DNA of 24,653 nucleotides from a virus, in IMG/VR virus record IMGVR_UViG_3300021068_000328, positions 1 to 24,653 of that record; one strand, given 5' to 3'. Below the pieces are notes generated by a model. It ran no database searches. It saw only the letters and a program-made list of their open reading frames with translations, and was not told the origin of the DNA. Shown one piece after another: positions 1-6,693 of this stretch; within the stretch, counting starts at the first letter, position 1, and each line of letters opens with the position of its first letter. The position numbers and the translations under genes were made by a program.

Positions 1-429
1 TGTATTTCCTGTATCAAACCAATATGTACCATCTGCAGGGTTAGCCGCAGGCGCTGTAGCTGATGCAAGTAGTTCTGTAGTGTTTAGACTAGCTCTAGTT
101 ACATAAGCTCTGTTGCTTACACCTAAGTATGAGTAAGCCGCTTGTAAACCATATTCGTTTAATTCGCTACCATTAATTGGATTGTTATTTGTGTCTGTAT
201 AGAAACTTGGATCTCCAAATGTTTCTGTTAATTCTCTTTGTGATGTAAGCAAGTATGGTTCGCCTGCTTTTGCCGCCGTTGTACCCGCGGCTGTTCCTGT
301 TCCTGCACCATTTTTCTTATCTTGTGCAGATACAAAGAATATCATTGGTACTGTACCCGGTTCAGCTGGTGTATAGAAACTTTCGTCTATTACTTGAACC
401 TGTACTCCTGGTGATACTAAATTAGCCAT
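1..429 (-). CDS. 18: Tail sheath protein gp18, N-terminal part (cut by window edge)
   Basis: Contractile tail sheath subunit of a T4-like phage; it polymerises around the tail tube and contracts at infection. The reverse strand reads open from an ATG at 429 to the window edge, 143 codons with no stop, so only the N-terminus is present. It begins MANLVSPGVQVQVIDESFY, the usual opening of marine T4-like sheath proteins (a short 'SPGV' strand followed by a conserved 'P...GTVP.IF..T' stretch), and goes on to an Ala/Thr-rich insert and a segment reading LTSQRELTETFGDPSFY, then YGLQAAYSYLGVSNRAYVTR. These segments are seen directly; the family call comes from recognising them. A GGGAG ribosome site at about 442-446 and a perfect late promoter box at 460-467 precede the gene, as expected for a late, highly expressed structural gene. 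It diverges from the HNH-like gene at 550. Confidence 0.88.
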   Translation of the reverse strand, partial: MANLVSPGVQVQVIDESFYTPAEPGTVPMIFFVSAQDKKNGAGTGTAAGTTAAKAGEPYLLTSQRELTETFGDPSFYTDTNNNPINGSELNEYGLQAAYSYLGVSNRAYVTRASLNTTELLASATAPAANPADGTYWFDTGNT

Positions 430-459
430 TTTATGTTCTCCCGTTGAGCATGTTACAAG

Positions 460-467
460 TATTTATA
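460..467 (-). promoter_or_regulatory. Late promoter box for tail sheath gene
   Basis: Reverse-strand TATAAATA, identical to the T4 late promoter consensus recognised by the phage late sigma factor (gp55) with gp33/gp45. It is followed by ACTTGTAAC and lies 30 bases upstream of the sheath start codon, leaving room for a leader of roughly 25 bases with a GGGAG ribosome site. Confidence 0.8.
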
Positions 468-536
468 TGAATTGCCAAAAAACGGTACGGAATACACCGC
501 AAAAATATGATACAAAAGGGGTACGAAAAGGGGAGG

Positions 537-544
537 TATAAATA
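537..544 (+). promoter_or_regulatory. Late promoter box before HNH-like gene
   Basis: Forward-strand TATAAATA followed by CTACTATG. The box ends only 5 bases before the ATG at 550, so transcription from it would begin at or next to the start codon. A GGGGAGG purine run sits immediately upstream (530-536), 13 bases from the ATG. It would act as a ribosome site only on a transcript that starts farther upstream. Confidence 0.65.
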
Positions 545-549
545 CTACT

Positions 550-888
550 ATGAGACCCCTATGCAAATGCGGTAAAAAGCCGGTAGCAATTAATTATTAT
601 AAGGAAGGTGTTCCTTATTATAGAAGCCGTTGTGAAACTTGTTCTAAACGTGGAAGTACAGAGCCTGGATTACCTAAGTGGGTTCATGCTGGATATAAAC
701 AGAAAAGTATTTGCGATAAGTGTGGATTTAAAAGTAAGCATAAAGAACAATTTCATGTTTACTATATAGATGGAAACCTTAACAATGTTCGTACGTCAAA
801 CTTAAAAACTGTTTGTGCAAATTGTAGTAAGATTTTATATAAAGAAGGTGTTACTTGGAAGCAAGGAGATCTCGTACCTGATCTTTAA
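550..888 (+). CDS. Small zinc-finger protein with degenerate HNH-like fold
   Basis: A 112-residue protein with two cysteine knuckles. The N-terminal one uses C5-x-C7 and C28-xx-C31. The second uses C55-xx-C58 and C89-xx-C92 and frames an HNH-like core, H69 ... D74-G-N76 ... N79 ... N84-L85, which follows the spacing of HNH endonucleases. Two positions normally catalytic or metal-binding differ: the residue after 'HV' is Tyr rather than His, and Ser follows the last Cys instead of His. It may therefore be a DNA-binding or structural zinc protein rather than an active nuclease. Small genes of this kind are common beside structural genes in marine T4-like phages. Its 3' end overlaps the convergent dNMP kinase gene by 38 bases. 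The start is set by the only in-frame ATG upstream of the first knuckle. Confidence is high that it is a gene and moderate for HNH ancestry. Confidence 0.72.
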   Translation: MRPLCKCGKKPVAINYYKEGVPYYRSRCETCSKRGSTEPGLPKWVHAGYKQKSICDKCGFKSKHKEQFHVYYIDGNLNNVRTSNLKTVCANCSKILYKEGVTWKQGDLVPDL

Positions 889-1444
889 GTTCAGTAATAG
901 TACCATCATTATTAATAATATGTTTAAATTTAGTTTGTGCCCATGCCCATTCACTAGGGTGTACATCAGTAGGTTCTACACCTAGTTCTTGATATTCACT
1001 AAACCAAGCTGGATCATTACCACGTTTTACACGCCAAACTTCACCACCAATTTCATATAGCATTTTTGCTTCATTTGGAAAACGTGTATCAGGTAAGACA
1101 AAATTCATGTGCGGATTTTCTATAATTTTCTTTTTAGTTAAACTAACCCATATACCATCATAAAATCCGTTACGCATACATTCTGTACCAAATTCTTGTA
1201 ATACTAGTCTTGGTGTAATTGTACGACCTGTTTCGCTAGTCCAGTATGTATCTACTTTTTCACGCCATTCACGACTTTCATTAGTTTTACCATCAAGTAA
1301 TTCACGGTTCCAACTAAACATTGCTGATACACTATCTTTTAGCTTATCTGCAAATGAGATTTTATGAAAGGTGTGATTTTTAATTAAATAATCTGCTATT
1401 GTATCTTTGCCGGAACTAATAAGTCCACAAATTCCAATTACCAT
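851..1444 (-). CDS. 1: Deoxynucleoside monophosphate kinase (T4 gp1-like)
   Basis: Phosphorylates dNMPs to dNDPs with ATP, feeding phage DNA synthesis in the cytoplasm. The protein is 197 residues from the start chosen here and opens with a P-loop, GLISSGKDT (residues 7-15), immediately after a hydrophobic strand, as in adenylate/dNMP kinases. A central 'LQEFGTECMRNGFYDGIW' stretch and the following 'VLPDTRFPNEA' segment match the core of T4 gp1-type kinases. An upstream ATG at 1459 would add five residues. I prefer 1444 because GAGGA at 1453-1457 lies 8 bases upstream of it, and because the promoter at 1472-1500 would begin its transcript only a few bases before 1459. It lies in a late structural region but carries an early-type promoter. 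Its tail overlaps the HNH-like gene on the other strand. Confidence 0.87.
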   Translation of the reverse strand: MVIGICGLISSGKDTIADYLIKNHTFHKISFADKLKDSVSAMFSWNRELLDGKTNESREWREKVDTYWTSETGRTITPRLVLQEFGTECMRNGFYDGIWVSLTKKKIIENPHMNFVLPDTRFPNEAKMLYEIGGEVWRVKRGNDPAWFSEYQELGVEPTDVHPSEWAWAQTKFKHIINNDGTITELKDQVRDLLASK

Positions 1445-1452
1445 TTGAATAT

Positions 1453-1457
1453 TCCTC
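1453..1457 (-). promoter_or_regulatory. Ribosome binding site deciding the dNMP kinase start
   Basis: Reverse-strand GAGGA, 8 bases upstream of the ATG at 1444. It overlaps the alternative ATG at 1457-1459, so the two starts are mutually exclusive in practice and the downstream one is favoured. Confidence 0.7.
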
Positions 1458-1471
1458 ATATATAAAGTATT

Positions 1472-1500
1472 ATTATATAAGAAATTTATCTGTTTGTCAA
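1472..1500 (-). promoter_or_regulatory. Consensus sigma70 promoter for dNMP kinase
   Basis: On the reverse strand TTGACA (1495-1500) is followed after exactly 17 bases by TATAAT (1472-1477). Both hexamers match the bacterial housekeeping consensus perfectly with optimal spacing. It fills the 48-base gap between gp13 and the kinase and would give a leader of about 20 bases carrying the GAGGA site. This implies early transcription by unmodified host RNA polymerase. Confidence 0.9.
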
Positions 1501-1507
1501 GTGTTTT

Positions 1508-2266
1508 TTAACCAATTGAGAAGCCATAACCTTGGCCGCCTGCAACTTGAGTTTTGAGTTCTTCGTCAAGTTTTTCCATTTCGCCTAAGGCTTCTTGTTT
1601 TAAAGCATCACCATTAAGTGATGTACCACCTTGTGGACCAGCTACTGTGGCAAATTTGCTCCTAGCTTCACCAAGCATATATTTACACGTTGCAAGTGTA
1701 TAATCTTTAAGCCATTGTACAGCTAGATAATCTGTTAATAATTGGCTATCTGGGCGATAGTTATAACAGTATAATAGTAAGTCTTCTTCAGCACGGGGCC
1801 TCTGTAGAAGTGTTAATTCTTTAGTCGTAGTATTCCATTTAAATTCTATAAAACTACCAAACATTCTTCCAACAAGTTCTTGATATTGTGAGAATAACTC
1901 ATATGTTGCTAATCCGCCCATATTTGTACTTGCTAAAAGATAAGTGTTAGTATAAGCCATATTAAATGGTTCAAATAATGTACCACCATCACCGCCACCA
2001 GTACGTGATCCTATTGAACGTCTGAATAACTTTCTAACTTCAACAACTTCTTGTGGTAATATGTAGGTATTCTGATCAACAATAGTTGGCATAAACATAT
2101 ACGATTCTTCAACTGAATTATCAGAGCGTTGTCTAAATTTAGCAAAGGCTTTTTTAAGAGCTTCTTCGTAATGTGCAGGATCAAGTTCAACATCGACCAT
2201 GCCCCCACCTAATGATAGGTTTACATAATCAAATACTTCTTGTTTTTGTGTTGTTAAATCAGCCAT
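1508..2266 (-). CDS. 13: Neck protein gp13 (T4-like)
   Basis: Predicted neck protein that with gp14 joins the filled head to the tail. At 252 residues it has the features I recognise in marine T4-like gp13: an N-terminal helix with 'VDVELDPAHYEEALKKAF', then 'VEESYMFM', 'YILPQEVVEVRKLFRRSIG', a glycine-rich 'GGGDGGTLFEPFN' loop, 'NTYLLASTNMGGLATYE', 'QWLKDYTLATCKYMLGEARSKF' and a C-terminal 'GPQGGTSLNGDALKQEA', ending in FSIG. T4 gp13 itself is somewhat longer. The ATG at 2266 has GGAGA at 2276-2280, 9 bases upstream, and a late promoter box at 2286-2293. It is transcribed leftward, away from gp14, so the usual 13-14-15 collinear order is broken here. The main uncertainty is gp13 against gp14 naming, not the neck role. 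Confidence 0.82.
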   Translation of the reverse strand: MADLTTQKQEVFDYVNLSLGGGMVDVELDPAHYEEALKKAFAKFRQRSDNSVEESYMFMPTIVDQNTYILPQEVVEVRKLFRRSIGSRTGGGDGGTLFEPFNMAYTNTYLLASTNMGGLATYELFSQYQELVGRMFGSFIEFKWNTTTKELTLLQRPRAEEDLLLYCYNYRPDSQLLTDYLAVQWLKDYTLATCKYMLGEARSKFATVAGPQGGTSLNGDALKQEALGEMEKLDEELKTQVAGGQGYGFSIG

Positions 2267-2285
2267 ATTTGTTAGTCTCCATTAG

Positions 2286-2293
2286 TATTTATC
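2286..2293 (-). promoter_or_regulatory. Late promoter box for neck gene gp13
   Basis: Reverse-strand GATAAATA followed by CTAATGGAGAC; one mismatch from the T4 late consensus TATAAATA. It lies 19 bases upstream of the gp13 ATG and forms one arm of an inverted repeat with the gp14 promoter. Confidence 0.7.
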
Positions 2294-2307
2294 GGGAACC
2301 GCCATCG

Positions 2308-2315
2308 AATAAATA
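2308..2315 (+). promoter_or_regulatory. Late promoter box for gp14 operon
   Basis: Forward-strand AATAAATA followed by CTATTACG; one mismatch from the T4 late consensus. It ends 8 bases before the gp14 ATG at 2324, leaving almost no 5' leader and no visible Shine-Dalgarno sequence. It is the only promoter I can see for the genes up to 9075. Confidence 0.7.
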
Positions 2316-2323
2316 CTATTACG

Positions 2324-3481
2324 ATGCCTAAGTTATCTATATATAAACCTGAACGCGGTGCTGATTATCAATTTCTTGATAGGCACATTAGTGAGATGTT
2401 CACTGTTGGCGGTACTGACGTTTTTATACACAAATATTTAGGACCACAAAATCCTGACGAAGCTGATGCCACGGCTGATAAACCACGGTATGATGCTGTA
2501 AAAGAAACAAATATTCAGGATATGCTATTCCTTGAAAATAGGGATAGAAAGTATGATCCTAGTATCTATGAAATTCGAGGAATTTATAACGTACAAGATG
2601 TTGACTTTGATATGAGTCAATTTGGATTATTCTTACAAAACGATACCTTAATGATGACTATACATATTAATGATAGTGTGCAGACATTAGGTAGAAAAAT
2701 TATGTCAGGTGATGTAATAGAATTTCCACACTTAAAAGATCCACATGCACTTAATGATTATAGTGTAGCACTTAAACGGTTTTATGTAGTAGAAGATGTA
2801 AATAGAGCCGCAGAAGGCTTTAGTCAAACTTGGTTTCCACATTTATATAGAGTTAAATTAAAACAGATTGTTGATAGCCAAGAGTTTAAAGAGATATTAG
2901 ATTTACCTGCTGAAGAAGGATCAGCTCAAACACTTAGAGATGTACTTTCTACATATGAACAAGAAATGCAAATTAATAATGCTGTTGTTCAACAAGCAGA
3001 AGCTGATGCACCTAAGTCAGGGTATGATACAACGAATTTATTTACATTACAAGTAGATGACAAAGGTAAACCAGAACTTGTTACTACTGATATTAATACA
3101 TTAGATGCAAGTCAAGCCGGACTATTAGCTGATAGAGTTAACCAAACACCAGAACGAAGTGGGTATGATGGTTACTTACTTGGAGATGGTATTGCTCCTA
3201 ACGGTGAAGCATTTGGACATGGTATTGGTTTTCCAACAACTAGTATTAAAGGCGATTATTTTTTACGAACAGACTTTTTACCTAATAGATTATTTAGGTA
3301 TGATTCGAAAAGGTGGGTTAAGATGGAAGATGCAGTACGTATGACAATGACTAATACAGATACAAGAAATACACACAAAACTGGATTTGTAAACAATACT
3401 AAAACATCAACAATTGGAAGTGAAACTGTTAAAGAACGTCAACCTCTATCCAAAGCATTGAAACCAAAGGCAGATAATTAA
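2324..3481 (+). CDS. 14: Neck protein gp14 (T4-like)
   Basis: Predicted second neck protein, partner of gp13 in closing the head and docking the tail. At 385 residues it is longer than T4 gp14 (about 256). The N-terminal half carries the recognisable parts: 'VFIHKYLGP' near residue 35, 'ETNIQDMLFLENRDRKYDPSIY', an 'FDMSQFGLFLQNDTLMMTIH' strand block (about 95-115), 'GDVIEFPHLKDPHALNDY' and a 'FYVVEDVNRAAEGFSQTWFPHLYRVKL' segment. These resemble the 'FG...dev.lsin', 'EGDLIYFP' and 'EI.WVEPYDPFYQLG' blocks of T4 gp14. Residues 200-385 form a polar extension of unknown role. It is first in the rightward operon; its stop shares a base with the gp15 start (TAATG). No ribosome site is visible. Confidence 0.82.
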   Translation: MPKLSIYKPERGADYQFLDRHISEMFTVGGTDVFIHKYLGPQNPDEADATADKPRYDAVKETNIQDMLFLENRDRKYDPSIYEIRGIYNVQDVDFDMSQFGLFLQNDTLMMTIHINDSVQTLGRKIMSGDVIEFPHLKDPHALNDYSVALKRFYVVEDVNRAAEGFSQTWFPHLYRVKLKQIVDSQEFKEILDLPAEEGSAQTLRDVLSTYEQEMQINNAVVQQAEADAPKSGYDTTNLFTLQVDDKGKPELVTTDINTLDASQAGLLADRVNQTPERSGYDGYLLGDGIAPNGEAFGHGIGFPTTSIKGDYFLRTDFLPNRLFRYDSKRWVKMEDAVRMTMTNTDTRNTHKTGFVNNTKTSTIGSETVKERQPLSKALKPKADN

Positions 3482-4965
3482 TGCAACATTTTTACGATGC
3501 TCAGATAAGACGTTATATTACGCAACTTACAAGGTTGTTTAGTAACTTCTCTTATAAAGACGGTAAAGGTAACTTAACACAAATACCTGTGATGTACGGC
3601 GATATCACACGTCAAGTTGGTCATATTATACGTGATAATAGTGAAAACAAAATACCTAGTGCTCCAAGAATAAGCATTTATATAACCACATTAGAAATGG
3701 ATAGACAAAGAACATTTGATGCTTCTTTTGTAGGTAAAATACATTTGCGTGAAAGAGCTTACGATAGTACAGGTAAAGAATATTTAAATACACAAGGACA
3801 AAATTATACTGTAGAAAGACTAGCACCAACACCATTTACGCTAGGTATTAATTGTGATATTTGGTCAACTAATACAGAGCAAAAATTACAAATAATAGAA
3901 CAGATATTAACATTGTTTAATCCTAGTTTAGAAATACAAACAACTGATAACTATGTTGATTGGACAAGTTTAAGTGTAGTAAATTTAGATAACATTCAAT
4001 TTTCTACTAGAAGTATTCCTATAGGTACAGAATCTGAAATTGATGTAGGACAGTTAGGGTTTACTACTCCAATTTGGTTATCACCTCCAGCTAAAGTTAA
4101 AAAATTAGGTGTTATAACAAGTGTTGTTATGAGCATTTTCGATGAAACTAGAGGAACTATTGATTTAGGTCAAAGTGTTCCTGAACTTAAAGCATATGAT
4201 GATAGTCCTTCACAAGATGTTAAAGCAGAAGATCCTTCACTGGCTAATGTATCTACAGATGATCCGCAACTAGCTGATAAATCTAAAGCAAGTGTTTCTT
4301 CTAGACAAGGTGCTACTTCATTAGAAGTTGTTACTGCGGCAGGCTATGATATTATTGTAACTAACAATATAGTTGTATTAGGTAAAAATGGAGTTGCTGG
4401 CGAAATTAATTGGCGTACAGTTTTAGAATCAGAGCTTGGAGAGTATATAGCAGGACTAAGCAAAATTTATTTGAATAGATTAGATGTTGGAAATGTTATT
4501 GGTACATTTGCATTAAACTCTCTAGACGAAACTCAAATAATTGTAAACTGGGATGTTGATACTATTCCTACAAATTCAATATTTGACGGACCAGCAGTTA
4601 CTAAAGGTACAATTGACTATATTATTGATCCAACAAGAACTAATCCAACAAATCTTAAAGTTAGTGGTACTAGAATTTTATTGTTAGAAGATATTGGTGC
4701 AACAACTAATGCTGATGGTCCTGATGCTTGGAAAAGCATAGCTGGAGTTGATTTTATTGCATCAGCTAATGATATAGTTGAATGGGACGGAAATAGCTGG
4801 ACTATAGTATTTAATGCTAGTAATAATGACGGTTCAGACTCTACAATAGATATTAAATATACAACCAACCTTAATACCGGTATCCAATATAGATGGGACG
4901 GTTCAGAATGGACATTAAGCTTCGAAGGCACATATCGAATCGGCACCTGGCGCCTAGCTCTTTAG
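3481..4965 (+). CDS. 15: Proximal tail sheath stabiliser gp15 with long C-terminal extension
   Basis: Caps the upper end of the tail and sheath and joins it to the neck. Residues 1 to about 230 match T4 gp15 in layout: 'FYDAQIRRYITQLTRLFSNF' at the start, 'PRISIYITTLEMDRQRTFD', then 'PTPFTLGINCDIWSTNTEQ' and 'KLQIIEQILTLFNP', which correspond closely to the 'PSPIKMIYELSIFTRY..D..FQIVEQILPYFQP' block of T4. T4 gp15 is about 272 residues; this one is 494. The additional 240 residues include an acidic linker (about 245-280) and a C-terminal region with two Trp-rich half-repeats, 'VEWDGNSWTIVF' and 'YRWDGSEWTLSF', before an IGTWRLAL end. I believe similar extensions occur in marine T4-like phages; their function is unknown to me. 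The start overlaps the gp14 stop by one base, which suggests coupled translation. Confidence 0.84.
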   Translation: MQHFYDAQIRRYITQLTRLFSNFSYKDGKGNLTQIPVMYGDITRQVGHIIRDNSENKIPSAPRISIYITTLEMDRQRTFDASFVGKIHLRERAYDSTGKEYLNTQGQNYTVERLAPTPFTLGINCDIWSTNTEQKLQIIEQILTLFNPSLEIQTTDNYVDWTSLSVVNLDNIQFSTRSIPIGTESEIDVGQLGFTTPIWLSPPAKVKKLGVITSVVMSIFDETRGTIDLGQSVPELKAYDDSPSQDVKAEDPSLANVSTDDPQLADKSKASVSSRQGATSLEVVTAAGYDIIVTNNIVVLGKNGVAGEINWRTVLESELGEYIAGLSKIYLNRLDVGNVIGTFALNSLDETQIIVNWDVDTIPTNSIFDGPAVTKGTIDYIIDPTRTNPTNLKVSGTRILLLEDIGATTNADGPDAWKSIAGVDFIASANDIVEWDGNSWTIVFNASNNDGSDSTIDIKYTTNLNTGIQYRWDGSEWTLSFEGTYRIGTWRLAL

Positions 4966-4978
4966 CATAATTATTAGT

Positions 4979-5419
4979 ATGACTGATATAATATGTAGTG
5001 GTGCTCTCTTCTATACGTTAGATACTAATAGATTTTTATTTTTACATAGAGCCCAAAGTAAACAAAATAATGTTTGGGGACTTGTTGGTGGAACTAACGA
5101 GACTAAAGAAATCCCATTTCAAGCATTACAAAGAGAAGTACAAGAAGAAATAGGAAATACACCTCCTATAATTAAATCTATTCCTTTAGAAACTTTTGTT
5201 AGTAGTGACGAAAAGTTTAAGTTCCATACATATCTATGTGTTATAAAAGAAGAATTCATACCAAAATTAAATGAAGAACATAACGGATATGCTTGGGTAG
5301 GATTTAATAAGTGGCCAAAACCGTTACATCAAGGCTTACGAAATACTTTACAAAATAAATCAAATTTAACAAAATTAGAAACAGTTTTTAAATTAGTATC
5401 GCTAATGGAACAAAAATGA
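4979..5419 (+). CDS. Nudix hydrolase
   Basis: A 146-residue Nudix-fold pyrophosphohydrolase, acting on a nucleoside diphosphate linked to another moiety. The Nudix box is complete: residues 38-59 read as G-x5-E-x7-RE-x-x-EE-x-G, with 'REVQEEIG' as its core. It is preceded by 'FLFLHRAQSKQNNVWGLVGG', the strand-loop that positions the substrate in MutT-like proteins. The substrate cannot be read from sequence. Its place immediately before hldE, overlapping it by four bases (ATGA), makes a nucleotide-sugar or nucleotide-pool role reasonable, but that is inference. A 13-base gap separates it from gp15 and no Shine-Dalgarno is visible, so it is probably translated by reinitiation after gp15. Confidence 0.88.
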   Translation: MTDIICSGALFYTLDTNRFLFLHRAQSKQNNVWGLVGGTNETKEIPFQALQREVQEEIGNTPPIIKSIPLETFVSSDEKFKFHTYLCVIKEEFIPKLNEEHNGYAWVGFNKWPKPLHQGLRNTLQNKSNLTKLETVFKLVSLMEQK

Positions 5420-6693
5420 TCAAAGTGTATGGAGATATAATGTTAGACCGTTGGATTAACGGTAAAGCTGATAGAGTATCTCCTGAAGCTAATGTTTTAA
5501 TTTTAAACGAACACCACCAAACATTTAATTTAGGTGGTGCGGCTAATTTAGCAATTAATTTAAAAAATATAGATGTTAATACAGAATTATATGGAGTAGT
5601 AGGAAAAGATACGCAAGGAATTCATGTACTTCACTTATTAGGAAAGACTGATATAGTTAGTAATTTATCTAGTTTAGATAAGCCATATAGAACAACTATT
5701 AAAACAAGACTTGTAGGAGATTCAGGACAACATCTTTTACGTTGGGATAGAGAAACAAAATATACCGGTAAAGAAGCATTAAAAAGATTATCAGAAAGTC
5801 TGTCTAATAATGATATTGTTGTTATTAGTGATTATAATAAAGGAACTGTTACTGAAGAAACTGTTGAAGAATTATTAGGTACAGCAGATATAAAATTATT
5901 TGTTGATCCTAAACAAGATGCACATTATTATGATGGTGCCTTTTTAGTAAAACCTAATATGAAAGAATATGAAGAATGGAATGGCAAGTATAATAAAACT
6001 CATGCGTTAGAATATATGCGTGATCATAATTGGACTTGGTTAGTTGTAACTGACGGTTCTAATGGTATTCATGTTTTAAATAAAGATAGTGAATATCATT
6101 ATTTTAAAGAAGATATAAAAGAAGTCTCAGATGTTACAGGTGCAGGAGATATAGTTTTAGCAGTTATAGTTTATGCTTATAATAAAGGATTAAGTATTCC
6201 TTATGCTTGTGAACTTGCCAGTTATGCCGCAACTCGTAGTGTAGAAAAACGTGGAGTTGTTCCAGTAACATTAGATGATTTAGATAGGGGTATTGTATGG
6301 ACTAATGGGGTGTTTGATATACTGCATACTGGTCATTTAAAGCTACTTAGACACGCACACACGCTAGGTAAACGCCTTGTGGTGGGCATTAATAGTGATA
6401 AAAGTGTTAAGCGTCTTAAAGGCGAAACTAGACCCATTAACAATGAAATAAAGCGAAAAGAAACATTAGAAGAATTAGGATTTATAGATGAGGTTATAAT
6501 ATTTGATGAAGATACTCCAATAGATACTATTGAAAAAGTTAAACCAGATATCATTGTAAAAGGCGGAGATTATACTGTAGAAACAACTGTAGGAAATGAT
6601 CTAGCAAAGGTAGTTATATTTCCTAAGATAGAAGGACATTCAACAACAGAACTAATAAAAAAAATTTCTATTACAATGCCGGAGCAGTTATGA
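5416..6693 (+). CDS. hldE: Bifunctional heptose 7-phosphate kinase / heptose 1-phosphate adenylyltransferase
   Basis: Carries out two steps of ADP-heptose synthesis: phosphorylation of D-glycero-D-manno-heptose 7-phosphate to the 1,7-bisphosphate, and adenylylation of heptose 1-phosphate. Residues 1-290 are a PfkB/ribokinase domain: 'YGDIMLDRWINGKADRVSPEA' at the start, 'NLGGAANLAINL' (38-49), 'SDYNKG' (138-143), 'DPK' (164-166), and the anion-hole/catalytic motif DVTGAGD (239-245, catalytic Asp 245). Residues about 294-425 are the nucleotidyltransferase domain: 'TNGVFDILHTGHLKLL' with the HxGH signature at 304-307, 'GINSD', 'KRLKGETRPI' (332-341), 'VKGGDY' and the closing 'GHSTTELIKKI'. Order and motifs match E. 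coli HldE; at 425 residues it is about 50 shorter, mainly in the linker. Both active sites look intact. Start and stop overlap neighbours by ATGA. Confidence 0.93.
   Translation: MIKVYGDIMLDRWINGKADRVSPEANVLILNEHHQTFNLGGAANLAINLKNIDVNTELYGVVGKDTQGIHVLHLLGKTDIVSNLSSLDKPYRTTIKTRLVGDSGQHLLRWDRETKYTGKEALKRLSESLSNNDIVVISDYNKGTVTEETVEELLGTADIKLFVDPKQDAHYYDGAFLVKPNMKEYEEWNGKYNKTHALEYMRDHNWTWLVVTDGSNGIHVLNKDSEYHYFKEDIKEVSDVTGAGDIVLAVIVYAYNKGLSIPYACELASYAATRSVEKRGVVPVTLDDLDRGIVWTNGVFDILHTGHLKLLRHAHTLGKRLVVGINSDKSVKRLKGETRPINNEIKRKETLEELGFIDEVIIFDEDTPIDTIEKVKPDIIVKGGDYTVETTVGNDLAKVVIFPKIEGHSTTELIKKISITMPEQL

Noticed and set aside
480-536. Imperfect GGTACGGAA / GGTACGAAA repeat before the HNH-like gene
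   Set aside because: Too short and only two copies; probably chance in a purine-rich intergenic stretch.
1442-1459. ATG at 1459 as start of the dNMP kinase
   Set aside because: It overlaps the GAGGA ribosome site of the ATG at 1444 and would lie almost at the transcript start.
2011-2208. Open frame inside gp13, and similar internal frames within gp14, HldE, HldD and the carbamoyltransferase
   Set aside because: Fully contained in clearly recognised genes, with Leu/Ile/Ser-rich low-complexity translations typical of shadow frames.
4930-4975. GC-richer stretch at the end of gp15 as a terminator
   Set aside because: No clean stem followed by T residues, and the next gene starts only 13 bases on, in what looks like one operon.
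6290-6430. Slightly GC-richer stretch in hldE at the kinase/transferase boundary as a recent fusion joint
   Set aside because: The conserved HxGH motif region constrains codons, and two-domain HldE is ancestral in bacteria; composition alone is not enough.
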